Positions 17,982-26,582 of a DNA stretch of 64,000 nucleotides are shown in pieces. Position 1 is the stretch's first letter. Every line of letters begins with the position of its first letter. The translations under genes were made by a program, and so were the position numbers. The notes under the pieces were generated by a model. The model was not told the origin of the DNA, did not search any database, and saw only the letters and a program-made list of their open reading frames with translations. Source of the DNA: Pseudomonas fluvialis (GTDB lineage Bacteria > Pseudomonadota > Gammaproteobacteria > Pseudomonadales > Pseudomonadaceae); the NCBI RefSeq assembly GCF_014207935.1, contig NZ_JACHLL010000004.1, forward strand, positions 310,001 to 374,000. The letters are read 5' to 3'.

Positions 17982-18416
17982 TCACATCCAGGGATTACCC
18001 GGCGTGGGCACGCCGTCCTCGATGGTCGCCCCGTCCATGCTGCCGGCCCGGGCTTGGATCACCAGATAGTTCAGCGGCTCTTTGCCGGTGTTGCGCCAGC
18101 AGCGCCGGCCCTCGGGCGCAACCCGCACCACTGAACCCGGCCCCACAGGGACAATGCGCTCATCCACGCAGAATTCGCCCTCGCCGCTGACGAAGACATA
18201 CACCTCCTCGTTGAGTCGGTGGCTGTGCCAGAACGGCACCGCGATGCCTGCCGGCAGGGCATTGATGGAGATTTCCATCCCACTCAACCCCAGCTCGTCC
18301 TTGAGAAAGTGCTTGCCCTTAGCCGGTCTCGGTAACAAAGGGTGGGCAAATTGATAGTTCATCCACTGCTGCGGCTCACCAACCTCGACACAGGACATAT
18401 TGTGTTCGCGACTCAT
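17982..18416 (-). CDS. Cupin-domain protein
   Basis: A 144-residue single-cupin protein. The first cupin box is visible as WHSHRLNEEVYVFVSGEGEF and the second region as NYLVIQARAG, giving a likely metal site from the two His and the Glu. Small cupins of this type can be isomerases, dioxygenases or sensors; the substrate is unknown. AAGGA lies 7 nt before the ATG. It is 79 bp downstream of the small secreted protein gene and could be in one transcript controlled by the divergent HxlR gene. Confidence 0.8.
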   Translation of the reverse strand: MSREHNMSCVEVGEPQQWMNYQFAHPLLPRPAKGKHFLKDELGLSGMEISINALPAGIAVPFWHSHRLNEEVYVFVSGEGEFCVDERIVPVGPGSVVRVAPEGRRCWRNTGKEPLNYLVIQARAGSMDGATIEDGVPTPGNPWM

Positions 18417-18495
18417 GGTTTTTCCTTTTTCAACGTTAGTAGCGGCCAGACTGCCGGCGACCTGGCCTGCGCCAGAGCCACCGGCACCGTGGTGG

Positions 18496-18834
18496 TCAAT
18501 GCCCGTTCTGGGCGGTCAGTGCAGGCACACGACCCTGACGCTCAAGCGCCTCCAGGCGCTGCCGGGCGAGCGTGAGCTGGTCAACAGCGCTGCCGGCCTG
18601 ACGCTGCTCGGCCTGGACAAACCAGCTATAGGCATACTGGGCATGCGCCAGTGCCTGGGACGGATTGGCCGCCATGGCCTCGAGGTGGCATTGGCCGGCT
18701 CCGAGCGCCAGGCGGCTGTCGATCAGTTCGGACTCGATCTCGCTGGTCAGGCACTGCGGCTGCGCGGCCTGGGCGGGAAACACGACACTGGCGGCGATAA
18801 CGGCCGCCAGACTCACGGGTAATAATGGGCGCAT
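18496..18834 (-). CDS. Small secreted protein of unknown function
   Basis: A 112-residue protein with a clear signal peptide (residues 1-24, cleavage after PAQAA). The mature part is helical and carries two cysteines (CLTSEIES and AGQCHLEAM) that could form a disulfide. I do not recognise a family. It is divergent from the HxlR regulator, with the two operator-like repeats between them, so it is probably a target of that regulator. Confidence 0.7.
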   Translation of the reverse strand: MRPLLPVSLAAVIAASVVFPAQAAQPQCLTSEIESELIDSRLALGAGQCHLEAMAANPSQALAHAQYAYSWFVQAEQRQAGSAVDQLTLARQRLEALERQGRVPALTAQNGH

Positions 18835-18881
18835 GTCGGTCGCTCCTGGGGTTTGACGTTCTCGGCTCTTGATCCCATCAT

Positions 18882-18929
18882 GGTTTCATAATGGAACCTG
18901 AGATCGACAATAGGTTTCATTATAGAACC
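18882..18929. promoter_or_regulatory. Paired GGTTTCATNATNGAACC operators upstream of the HxlR gene
   Basis: Two 17-bp near-palindromes, 18882-18898 and 18913-18929, match at 15 of 17 positions. Their centres are 31 bp apart, about three helical turns, so dimers would lie on one face of the DNA. They sit in the divergent region between the HxlR gene and the small secreted protein/cupin genes. No other strong signal is present, so they are most likely the HxlR operators. Confidence 0.75.
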
Positions 18930-18984
18930 TGTCAAGGCCTTTTCAGGCCTTGCCGACCAGATTGACTGCCCTCAGGACCGCCCC

Positions 18985-19479
18985 ATGGAAAGAGTGAGTT
19001 TCGAAGACCGCAATTGCTCGATAGCCCGCGCTCTGGACGTGCTGGGCGACTGGTGGAACGTGCTGATCATCCGCGAGGCGCTGTGGGGCACCCGCAAGTT
19101 CGATGATTTCCAGCGCCACCTCGGCATGTCCAAGAGCATCCTGTCCAAGCGCCTGAAGCTGCTGATGGAGCACGACATCCTGGAGAAACGCAGCCAGGGC
19201 AGCAGCGTGGATTACCAACTCACGACCAAGGGCCGTGAGGTTCAGGCCATCATCGTCAGCCTGCTGCAATGGGGCGACCGCTGGTACCCGCAGGCCGAAG
19301 GTCCGCCCGTGGTGCTGGTCAATCGGCACACCCGCGCACCGCTAGCTCCGCTGCGCTTTCAGGATGAACAGGGCAACCCGCTGGAACTGGCCGACATCGG
19401 CCTGAGCGCGGGCCCCGGCGCCAACGAGGAAACCCGCGAGCGGATCCGCCAGATCCAGTGCCTGCATGCGGTGGACTGA
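18985..19479 (+). CDS. HxlR-family transcriptional regulator
   Basis: A 164-residue regulator. The winged helix typical of HxlR occupies residues 8-100: CSIARALDVLGDWWN at the front, SKSILSKRLKLL as recognition helix, then the VDYQLTTKGRE wing. The early Cys (NCSIA) is the conserved redox- or aldehyde-reactive position of the family. About 60 further residues form a C-terminal extension. AGGA precedes the ATG. Two palindromic operators lie 56-103 bp upstream. Likely targets are itself and the divergent secreted protein/cupin genes. Confidence 0.9.
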   Translation: MERVSFEDRNCSIARALDVLGDWWNVLIIREALWGTRKFDDFQRHLGMSKSILSKRLKLLMEHDILEKRSQGSSVDYQLTTKGREVQAIIVSLLQWGDRWYPQAEGPPVVLVNRHTRAPLAPLRFQDEQGNPLELADIGLSAGPGANEETRERIRQIQCLHAVD

Positions 19480-19487
19480 GACCGACG

Positions 19488-22004
19488 CTACTTGCGCGGT
19501 TTGGCCCGCGCCGTGGGCTCGGCGATCAGCGGGTCGTCCGGCCAGTAGTGCTTGGGGTAGCGCCCCTTGAGATCCTTCTTCACCTCGGCATAGGTATTGG
19601 CCCAGAAGCTGGCCAGGTCCTGGGTCACCTGCACCGGCCGGCGTGCTGGTGACAGCAGGTGCAGCAGCACGCTCTGCCGCCCGCCAGCGATGCGCGGCGT
19701 TTCGGCCAGGCCGAACAGTTCCTGCAGGCGCACCGCCAGCACCGGCGGCTGCTCGCTGTAATCGATAGCAATGCGCGAGCCGGACGGCACGGCCAGGGCC
19801 TTCGGCGCCAGCTCGTCCAAGCGTTGAGGGAGCGGCCAGGGCAGCAAGGTCGCGAGCATGGCCGGCAGATCGAGGTTGGCAAAGTGGCTGAGCCGGCTGA
19901 CCTTGCCCAGGTAGGGCAGCAGCCAGTCTTCCAGCGAATCGCGCAGCGCTGCATCGGACAGGTCTGGCCACTCGCTCTCGCCCTTGTGCTGCAGATCGAG
20001 CCGTCGCAACAGCGCGATGCGTGCCTGCCACTGGCGCAGTTCGGGCGTCCAGGCCAGCAGTTCCAGGCCCTTGCGCCGCACCAAGGCGAGCAGCGCGCGG
20101 CCACGTGCAGCCTCGTCCAGTTGCGGCAAAGCCCTGCTGTCGAGCACCAGCTCGCCGACCTTGCGCTGGCGCTCGGCGCGCAGCACGCCCTCGCGTTCGT
20201 CCCAGTCGAGCACGTCCAGCTCGCGGACCTGCTCGGCCAGCTCAGCATCGAACAGTGCCGGCTCCAGATCGGCGGCCAGATAGATGCGCTCCTCACGCTG
20301 GCCCTGACGGCTGCCCAGGTCGGCGATCACCAGCCATTCGTGCTTCATCAGCGCATCGGCCTCGGCAAACAGCGCCGCGCGGCCATTGGCCAGGCGGTAT
20401 TCGGCACCGCCGGCGCGACGCTGGCGGGCGATGCGGTCCGGATAGGCGAAAGCCAGCAGGCAGCCGAGCCAACGCGGGTGTTCGGGGTCGGGCACGGCCT
20501 CATCGGCCTTGCCGCGAAGATAGGAACGAAATTGCCGGGCCAGCTGCCGCGCGCGCTGCACGCCACCTTGCGCACCGCGTGCGGCGCGACTCTCGCCGGC
20601 CAGCAGGCTCATGCGGCTGTGCAGGTCGGCACCCGCGCCGCGCAGGATGTCGCGCTCGGACAGCAGCGCCGCCAGGTCCGCCGCCAGAGCCCCCAGCTCC
20701 AGCGCCTGGCCGCGTAGCAGCAGATGGGCGATACGCGGATGCGCCGGCAACTCAGCCATGGCCTGGCCGTGGGCCATGAGTACACCGCGTTCATCCAGGG
20801 CACCGAGGCGCGTCAGCAGGTCACGGGCCTGGGCGAAGGCGGCCGGCGGCGGCACATCCAGCCAGGCCAGCTCAGAGGGTTCGACACCCCAGCGCGCCAA
20901 CTGCAGCGCCAGCCCGGCGAGGTCGGCCTGGAGGATTTCCGCCTCGCCGTAAGCGGCCAGCTGATCGTGCTGGTTCTGCGACCACAATCGGTAGCACACC
21001 CCAGGTTCCAGTCGCCCGGCACGGCCGGCGCGCTGAGTGGCCGATGCCCGGGCGATACGCTGGGTGTCCAGACGGGTCATGCCGCTGGCCGGGTCGAAAC
21101 GCGGCACCCGCGCCAGACCCGCATCCACCACCACGCGCACGCCGTCGATGGTCAGGCTGGTCTCGGCAATATTGGTGGCCAGCACCACCTTGCGCTGCCC
21201 GGCCGGCGCCGGTTCGATGGCCGCGCGCTGGGCGGAGAGGTCCAGCTCGCCATGCAGCGGGCAAAGCAGCACGTCCGCGCGCCCGGCCAGATTGCTCTCC
21301 AGTTGCTCGGCCACCCGGCGGATCTCCGCCTGGCCGGGAAGGAATACCAGCAGGCTGCCCGGCTCGTCGCTCAGCGCCTGCAGCACCGTCTGCACCACGC
21401 GCGGCTCGATCCATTCGCCGGGCTGCCAGGGCGCGCCCCAGCGCATATCCACCGGGTACATGCGACCTTCGCTGGACACCACCGGCGCCTCACCGAGCAG
21501 CGCGGACAGGCGCTCGCCTTCCAGCGTGGCCGACATCAGCAGCACCTTGAGCGGCGTGTCGCGCAGCAGCTCGCGGCCATTGAGGGTGAGCGCCAGCGCC
21601 AGATCGGCATCCAGGCTGCGCTCGTGGAATTCATCGAAAATCACCAGACCGACGCCCTCCAGCGCCGGGTCGTCCTGCAGGCGGCGGGCGAGGATGCCCT
21701 CGGTGACCACCTCGATGCGCGTGCGCGGGCCGACCTTGCTGTCCAGGCGGATGCGGTAGCCCACCGTCTCGCCAACCTTCTCGCCCAGCTCGCTGGCCAG
21801 GCGTTCGGCGGCGGCGCGCGCAGCCAGGCGGCGCGGCTCCAGCATGACGATGCTTTGTCCGGCCAGCCACGGTTCGTCCAGCAGCGCCAGCGGCACGCGG
21901 GTGGTTTTGCCGGCGCCGGGCGGAGCCTCCAGCACGGCTTCGTCGCGTTCGTTCAGAGCGGCGCGCAGGGCCGGCAGTACGTCATCAATCGGCAGGCGGT
22001 TCAT
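19488..22004 (-). CDS. hrpB: ATP-dependent helicase HrpB
   Basis: An 838-residue DEAH-family helicase close to the usual HrpB length. Motifs: PPGAGKTTRVP (Walker A), DEFHERSLD (motif II; the family has DEFH), MSATLEG, ATNIAETSLTIDG and QRAGRAGR, then the HA2 and HrpB C-terminal regions ending in AKPRK. ATG 22004 has GGAGGAACG directly upstream; a GTG five codons earlier is less likely. It converges with the HxlR gene, leaving 8 bp. The cellular role of HrpB is poorly defined in the family. Confidence 0.95.
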   Translation of the reverse strand: MNRLPIDDVLPALRAALNERDEAVLEAPPGAGKTTRVPLALLDEPWLAGQSIVMLEPRRLAARAAAERLASELGEKVGETVGYRIRLDSKVGPRTRIEVVTEGILARRLQDDPALEGVGLVIFDEFHERSLDADLALALTLNGRELLRDTPLKVLLMSATLEGERLSALLGEAPVVSSEGRMYPVDMRWGAPWQPGEWIEPRVVQTVLQALSDEPGSLLVFLPGQAEIRRVAEQLESNLAGRADVLLCPLHGELDLSAQRAAIEPAPAGQRKVVLATNIAETSLTIDGVRVVVDAGLARVPRFDPASGMTRLDTQRIARASATQRAGRAGRLEPGVCYRLWSQNQHDQLAAYGEAEILQADLAGLALQLARWGVEPSELAWLDVPPPAAFAQARDLLTRLGALDERGVLMAHGQAMAELPAHPRIAHLLLRGQALELGALAADLAALLSERDILRGAGADLHSRMSLLAGESRAARGAQGGVQRARQLARQFRSYLRGKADEAVPDPEHPRWLGCLLAFAYPDRIARQRRAGGAEYRLANGRAALFAEADALMKHEWLVIADLGSRQGQREERIYLAADLEPALFDAELAEQVRELDVLDWDEREGVLRAERQRKVGELVLDSRALPQLDEAARGRALLALVRRKGLELLAWTPELRQWQARIALLRRLDLQHKGESEWPDLSDAALRDSLEDWLLPYLGKVSRLSHFANLDLPAMLATLLPWPLPQRLDELAPKALAVPSGSRIAIDYSEQPPVLAVRLQELFGLAETPRIAGGRQSVLLHLLSPARRPVQVTQDLASFWANTYAEVKKDLKGRYPKHYWPDDPLIAEPTARAKPRK

Positions 22005-22120
22005 CGTTCCTCCACACAAGGCCGGCGATTATAGGGCGAACCCGTGCCGGGACAGGTGGTCTCAGGCACAACCCCAGGCGAGCTGGGGTATAGTTCGCGC
22101 CATCGCGTCAGGAGGTTCCC

Positions 22121-22537
22121 ATGCGCTTTTCCACCCGTCTGCTGTGTGCCGCTCTCGGCACCACCCTGCTTGCTCAGCTCAGTGCCTGCGGCACCCTGTT
22201 CTACCCGGAACGCCGCGGCCAGATCGAAGGCAAGCTCGATCCGGCCATCGTCGCCGCCAATGCTGTCGGTCTGCTGTTCTACATCCTCCCCGGCCTGATC
22301 GCCTTCGGCATCGACTTCGCCACCGGCGCCATCTATTTCCCCGAGGGCAAATACTCGGTCGCTCCGGAAAAGCTGCAGGAGACGCTGGGCACCGACGGTC
22401 AGGTCGATCGCCGCAAGCTCAAGGCTCTACTGGAACAGGAGCTGGGCCGCAGCCTGCCGCTGGATGATCCGCGCCTGCTGGAACAGCGCGGCAACCCGCA
22501 ACAACTGGCCGGCCTGGGCCTGGCGCCATCGGCATGA
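22121..22537 (+). CDS. Small lipoprotein with one membrane-like segment
   Basis: A 138-residue protein with a lipobox LLAQLSAC (Cys about 23) followed by GTLFYPERRGQIEG, then a hydrophobic stretch (VGLLFYILPGLIAFGIDFATGAIYFP) and a polar tail. Homologues are common in Pseudomonas and are sometimes misnamed polyribonucleotide nucleotidyltransferase; I see no support for that name. AGGAGG precedes the ATG. It overlaps the cation exporter by ATGA, so the two are coupled. Confidence 0.8.
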   Translation: MRFSTRLLCAALGTTLLAQLSACGTLFYPERRGQIEGKLDPAIVAANAVGLLFYILPGLIAFGIDFATGAIYFPEGKYSVAPEKLQETLGTDGQVDRRKLKALLEQELGRSLPLDDPRLLEQRGNPQQLAGLGLAPSA

Positions 22538-23424
22538 GCGCCAGCACACCCTACAAGCACGCCAGCCTACTGAAGCTGGCCACCCGTGCCTCGCTGCTGG
22601 TCGCCATCACCCTGGTGGTGGCCAAGGCCATTGCCTGGTGGCTGAGCGGTTCGGTCAGCCTGCTCGCCGGCCTGACCGACTCCTTGCTGGACAGTGCCGC
22701 TTCCTTCCTCAATCTGCTGGCCGTGCACTATGCGCTGAAGCCGGCCGATGACGACCACCGCTACGGGCACGGCAAAGCCGAGGCCCTGGCCGGGCTGGCC
22801 CAGGCGATGTTCATCGGCGTCAGCGCCGTGCTGGTCGGCGCCCAGGCCGTCGAGCGCCTGCAGAACCCGCAGCCGATCGGCTCCGCCGAGCTGGGCATTG
22901 CCGTGATGCTGCTGTCACTGGCGCTGACCGCCGGCCTGCTCGTGCTGCAGCGCCACGTGATCCAGGTCACCGGCTCCACGGCGATCCGCGCCGACTCCCT
23001 GCACTACCGCTCCGACCTGCTGCTCAACGGCAGCATTCTGCTCGCCCTGATCCTCGCCGGCATCGGTTTCAGCCAGCTCGATGCGCTGTTCGGCCTGGCC
23101 ATCGCCGCCTACATCCTGTGGAGCGCCGTGGGCATCGCCCGCGAGTCGGTGGCGGTACTGATGGACCAGGAACTGCCGCTGGAAGTCAGCGAACGCATGC
23201 ACGAACTGGTCTGCGCGGTGGACGGCGTGATTGGCGCCCACGACCTGCGCACGCGCATTTCCGGCAGCCACTGGTACGTGCAGCTGCACCTGGAACTGCC
23301 GGCCGACCTGCCGCTGGTGGAGGCCCACCGCCTGTGCGAAGCGGCCGAAGCGGCGATTCACGTCGAGTTCCCCCGCGCCGAAGTGCTGGTACACCCGGAC
23401 CCGGTGGAAGCCAAGGCAGACTGA
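22534..23424 (+). CDS. Cation diffusion facilitator, FieF/YiiP type
   Basis: A 296-residue metal-proton antiporter. Six helices are followed by a cytoplasmic C-terminal domain from about 210. The metal-site residues are visible in DSLLDSA (helix 2), DDDHRYGHGKAEALA (after helix 2) and RADSLHYRSDLLLNG (helix 5), fitting the zinc/iron-type FieF group. It exports divalent cations to the periplasm. It starts inside the stop of the preceding lipoprotein gene. Confidence 0.9.
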   Translation: MSASTPYKHASLLKLATRASLLVAITLVVAKAIAWWLSGSVSLLAGLTDSLLDSAASFLNLLAVHYALKPADDDHRYGHGKAEALAGLAQAMFIGVSAVLVGAQAVERLQNPQPIGSAELGIAVMLLSLALTAGLLVLQRHVIQVTGSTAIRADSLHYRSDLLLNGSILLALILAGIGFSQLDALFGLAIAAYILWSAVGIARESVAVLMDQELPLEVSERMHELVCAVDGVIGAHDLRTRISGSHWYVQLHLELPADLPLVEAHRLCEAAEAAIHVEFPRAEVLVHPDPVEAKAD

Positions 23425-23519
23425 GCAAAAGACCGGGGCCAACAACTAGAGTTTTTACTCTAAAAAACGCTAAGCTGGCGCCGCGACTCTCCCCATAACG
23501 ACACTACAAGGAGCTTCAC

Positions 23520-23939
23520 ATGACGCTGACGGCAACTGCCTGCGCCCTGCTCGGCCTGGTGGCCTGGGCCCTGGTTCTGGTCTTTCTGCTGGTCAACCAG
23601 CGCGGCCTGATGGTTCTGACCGGCAAGATGAAGGTCAATGCCTTCGCCCCGGATGGCAGCAACACCCCGAGCGACTTCGGCCAGCGCCTGGTACGCGTGC
23701 ATGCCAATTGCCTGGAGAACCTGCCGCTGCAGGCGGCTGTGCTGCTCTATGCCATTGCCGCTGGGCAGACCGCACTGACCGACCCGCTGGCCGGCCTGCT
23801 GCTCGGCGCCCGCCTGTTCCAGTCGGTCATGCACCTGATCAGCACCGGCCCGCTGTTCGTCTGGCTGCGTTTTGCCGGCTTTTTCATCCAGCTGGCCATC
23901 CTGGGCTACTGGCTGCTGTTGCTCGGTGGCCTGATCTGA
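23520..23939 (+). CDS. MAPEG-family membrane protein
   Basis: A 139-residue protein with four helices and the MAPEG-type sequence RLVRVHANCLENLPLQAAVLL in the second. Family members are glutathione-dependent detoxifying or signalling enzymes; bacterial ones are mostly uncharacterised. AAGGAG is placed normally before the ATG. It is transcribed alone and ends at a strong terminator. Confidence 0.85.
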   Translation: MTLTATACALLGLVAWALVLVFLLVNQRGLMVLTGKMKVNAFAPDGSNTPSDFGQRLVRVHANCLENLPLQAAVLLYAIAAGQTALTDPLAGLLLGARLFQSVMHLISTGPLFVWLRFAGFFIQLAILGYWLLLLGGLI

Positions 23940-24270
23940 CAGGCGCCGTAAAACACACGCGCACAAAAAAGGAGGCCCCCGGCCTCCTTTTTTGTGTCCC
24001 TCCCAGGTGCTTGTGACACCCTTGCCTATCGCCCGTCTGGTTGGACAGTGCGGACCCGGTGGCCAGCGCGACCCGGTGGGATCGGCGGCGCCGCAGCAAC
24101 TGATTGGCCGCTGCGATTGGACTGTGTTGTCCGGGCCTTGAATCTGGAACAAAGGTTACCCAGGCGAGCGGGGAGAATGCTTGCGAAGATTGCCGACAAG
24201 AACACCGCTTGCGCAATAAATCACCAAGAATAAGAATGATTAGGCAATCCAGCATAAAAACAGGCCAGCC
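23940..24270. other. Intergenic region between the MAPEG and Lrp genes
   Basis: This 331-bp stretch holds the intrinsic terminator at 23963-23995. After that the sequence becomes more AT-rich toward the Lrp start, with TTGCGC (about 24209) and TAAGAA 16 bp further on as a poor promoter candidate. I see no gene or repeat in the remainder. Confidence 0.4.
23963..23995 (+). terminator. Intrinsic terminator after the MAPEG gene
   Basis: A perfect 15-bp stem (ACAAAAAAGGAGGCC, CCC loop, then the complement) has T-runs on both strands, so it can work in either direction. It lies 23 bp after the stop. Confidence 0.93.
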
Positions 24271-24750
24271 ATGAACAAACTCGACCGCTACGACCTGCGC
24301 ATTCTTGCCGAACTGCAGCGCGACGCGCGCATCTCCAACCAGGAGCTGGCCGAACGCATCGGTCTGTCCGCCTCACCCTGCTCACGGCGGGTCAAACAGC
24401 TGGAAGACGACGGTTACATCGCCCGTCAGGTGGCCCTGCTCGATCGCAAGCTGCTCGGCCTGACCCTCACCGCCTACGTGCAGATCGGCATGGACCGGCA
24501 CACCCCCGAGCGCTTCGAGAACTTCGAGGCGGCCATTCGCCAGTGGCCCGAGGTGCAGGAGTGCTGCCTGGTCACCGGCATGGATGCCGACTACCAGCTC
24601 AAGGTGGTGGTGCCGGACATGGACCACTACCAGAAATTCCTCCTCGGCCGCCTGACCCGCGTCGATGGCGTGACCAGCGTGCGCTCCAGCTTCGTGCTCA
24701 ATCAGGTACTGGCCAGCACCGAGCTGCCGCTGGAGCACCTGCGCAGCTGA
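24271..24750 (+). CDS. Lrp/AsnC-family transcriptional regulator
   Basis: A 159-residue regulator. The helix-turn-helix lies at about 18-45 (ISNQELAERIGLSASPCSRRVKQLE), followed by the RAM/AsnC ligand-binding domain (MDADYQLKVVVPDMDHY) that mediates oligomerisation and amino-acid sensing. It is transcribed alone, and its targets cannot be told from context. A weak CAGG is the only ribosome site. Confidence 0.92.
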   Translation: MNKLDRYDLRILAELQRDARISNQELAERIGLSASPCSRRVKQLEDDGYIARQVALLDRKLLGLTLTAYVQIGMDRHTPERFENFEAAIRQWPEVQECCLVTGMDADYQLKVVVPDMDHYQKFLLGRLTRVDGVTSVRSSFVLNQVLASTELPLEHLRS

Positions 24751-24758
24751 GCGGCATC

Positions 24759-24779
24759 CGACAGAGCGACACTCTGTCG
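24759..24779 (+). terminator. Hairpin after the Lrp gene
   Basis: CGACAGAG (24759-24766) and CTCTGTCG (24772-24779) form a perfect 8-bp stem with a 5-nt loop, 9 bp after the stop codon. There is no T-run, so termination would be weak or factor-assisted. Confidence 0.4.
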
Positions 24780-24804
24780 TCTGTCGAAGGCAATCGCCTG
24801 CCCG

Positions 24805-24810
24805 TATAAT
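24805..24810 (+). promoter_or_regulatory. Consensus -10 box upstream of the DUF2788 gene
   Basis: A perfect TATAAT lies 35 bp before the GTG start. The -35 position (TGTCGA, 17 bp upstream) is poor. The transcript leader would be about 25-30 nt. Confidence 0.5.
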
Positions 24811-24844
24811 CGCCGGCCGTTACGAATCCCCCGGCGAGGTCGAC

Positions 24845-25063
24845 GTGGAAACCGAACAGTTCGAAGCCCTGATGATGTACACCCTGGTGGGCGGCCTGAT
24901 GCTGTTCATGGCCTTCATCATCTGGGACCTGGCGAAGAAGTCCAAGGCCGGCCGCCTCGGCACCGCCATCCTGTTCCTCGGCCTGGGGCTGTGCCTGTTC
25001 GCCTTCGCCGCCAAGCCGATCATCGGCTACTTCATCGAAATGGCCCGGCATATCCAGACCTGA
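24845..25063 (+). CDS. DUF2788 small membrane protein
   Basis: A 72-residue protein with two helices (about 10-28 and 40-62) joined by a basic turn (AKKSKAGRLG). Sequence and position next to radA match the DUF2788 protein that, from memory, lies beside radA in P. aeruginosa. It starts at GTG with GAGG five nt upstream. It converges with radA, 21 bp apart. Function unknown. Confidence 0.85.
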   Translation: METEQFEALMMYTLVGGLMLFMAFIIWDLAKKSKAGRLGTAILFLGLGLCLFAFAAKPIIGYFIEMARHIQT

Positions 25064-25084
25064 GTTCGGGCCTACTCGAACGCG

Positions 25085-26452
25085 TTATTCGAACAGAGCA
25101 TCCAGCGCCTGCTCCAGGCGCGTCACCGCAATAACCTGCAAACCGGCCGGTGCCTCCTTGGGCGCGTTGCCCTTGGGCACGATGGCGCGCTTGAAGCCGT
25201 GCTTGGCCGCCTCCTTAAGGCGCTCCTGACCGCTCGGCACCGGGCGAATCTCGCCGGACAGGCCGATCTCACCGAACACCAGCAGATCATGCGGTAGCGG
25301 CTTGTTGCGCAGGCTGGAAATCACCGCCGCCATCAGCGCCAGGTCCGACGCCGTTTCCAGCACCTTCACCCCGCCAACCACGTTGAGGAACACATCCTGA
25401 TCGTAGGTCGCGATGCCGCCATGCCTGTGCAGCACGGCCAGCAGCATGGCAAGGCGGTTTTGGTCCAGGCCCAGGGTCACGCGCTTCGGGTTGGCCATAT
25501 GGCTGGTGTCGACCAACGCCTGCACCTCTACCAGCATCGGCCGGGTGCCTTCCCAGGTGGCCATCACCACGCTGCCGGGCACCGCCTCCTGGGCGCGGGT
25601 AAGGAAGATCGCCGAAGGGTTGGTGACTTCCTTCAGGCCCTTGTCGGTCATGCCGAACACGCCCAGCTCGTTGACCGCACCGAAGCGGTTCTTCACCGCA
25701 CGCAGCAGGCGCAGGCGGCCGTCGGACTCGCCCTCGAAGTAGAGAACCGTATCGACCATATGCTCCAGCACGCGCGGACCGGCCAGCGCGCCCTCCTTGG
25801 TCACGTGGCCGACCAGGAAGATCGCCGTGCCGCTCTGCTTGGCGAAGCGCACCAGCAGCGCTGCGCTCTCGCGCACCTGGGCCACGCCGCCGGGGGCGGA
25901 CTGCAGCTGCTCGGTGAAGATGGTCTGGATCGAGTCGATCACCATCACCTTGGGCTGCTCGCGGCGCGCCACCTCGATGATCGATTCGATGCAGGTCTCG
26001 GTCATCACCTTGAGCCTGTCCTGCGGCAGCTCCAGGCGCCGCGCGCGCATGGCCACCTGCTGCTGGGATTCCTCGCCGGTGACGTACAGCGCCGGCAGGC
26101 GCTGGGCGATATTGCACAGGGTCTGCAGCAGGATGGTCGACTTGCCGATGCCGGGGTCGCCGCCGATCAGCACCACCGAGCCGTCCACCAGGCCGCCGCC
26201 GAGCACCCGGTCCAGCTCGCCGGAGACGGTGGAGAAGCGCGGAACTTCCTCGACGCTGACCTCGGCCAGGGTCTTGATCTGCGCCTGCTGCCCGGCCCAG
26301 CCGCCGCGCCCGGACGGCGCGCCGGCACCGCCGCTTTCGATCATTGTCTCGGTCAGGGTATTCCAGGCCCCGCACTCGCCGCACTGCCCGGCCCACTTGG
26401 GAAAGGTGGCGCCGCACTCGGTGCAGCCATACATGCGTTTGGCCTTGGCCAT
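25085..26452 (-). CDS. radA: DNA repair protein RadA (Sms)
   Basis: A 455-residue RecA-like ATPase/helicase that processes recombination intermediates. It shows the N-terminal zinc finger (Cys10, Cys13, Cys24, Cys27), Walker A GGDPGIGKST at about 97-106, the family-specific KNRFG motif and a Lon-protease-like C-terminal domain. ATG 26452 gives the standard MAKAKRMYGC beginning. The promoter side, 26453-26582, faces the divergent HNH gene. Confidence 0.97.
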   Translation of the reverse strand: MAKAKRMYGCTECGATFPKWAGQCGECGAWNTLTETMIESGGAGAPSGRGGWAGQQAQIKTLAEVSVEEVPRFSTVSGELDRVLGGGLVDGSVVLIGGDPGIGKSTILLQTLCNIAQRLPALYVTGEESQQQVAMRARRLELPQDRLKVMTETCIESIIEVARREQPKVMVIDSIQTIFTEQLQSAPGGVAQVRESAALLVRFAKQSGTAIFLVGHVTKEGALAGPRVLEHMVDTVLYFEGESDGRLRLLRAVKNRFGAVNELGVFGMTDKGLKEVTNPSAIFLTRAQEAVPGSVVMATWEGTRPMLVEVQALVDTSHMANPKRVTLGLDQNRLAMLLAVLHRHGGIATYDQDVFLNVVGGVKVLETASDLALMAAVISSLRNKPLPHDLLVFGEIGLSGEIRPVPSGQERLKEAAKHGFKRAIVPKGNAPKEAPAGLQVIAVTRLEQALDALFE

Positions 26453-26582
26453 GGAAGTCTCCGCCTGCTGGAAAAGCGGGCATGATACTGGAGGGCGATT
26501 CAATAGACGAAAAACGCCAAAGCCATTAGCGTCCGACCAATCATTTCACCAACCCGCTGCCGTGCCGAAGCGAGCAAATTCG

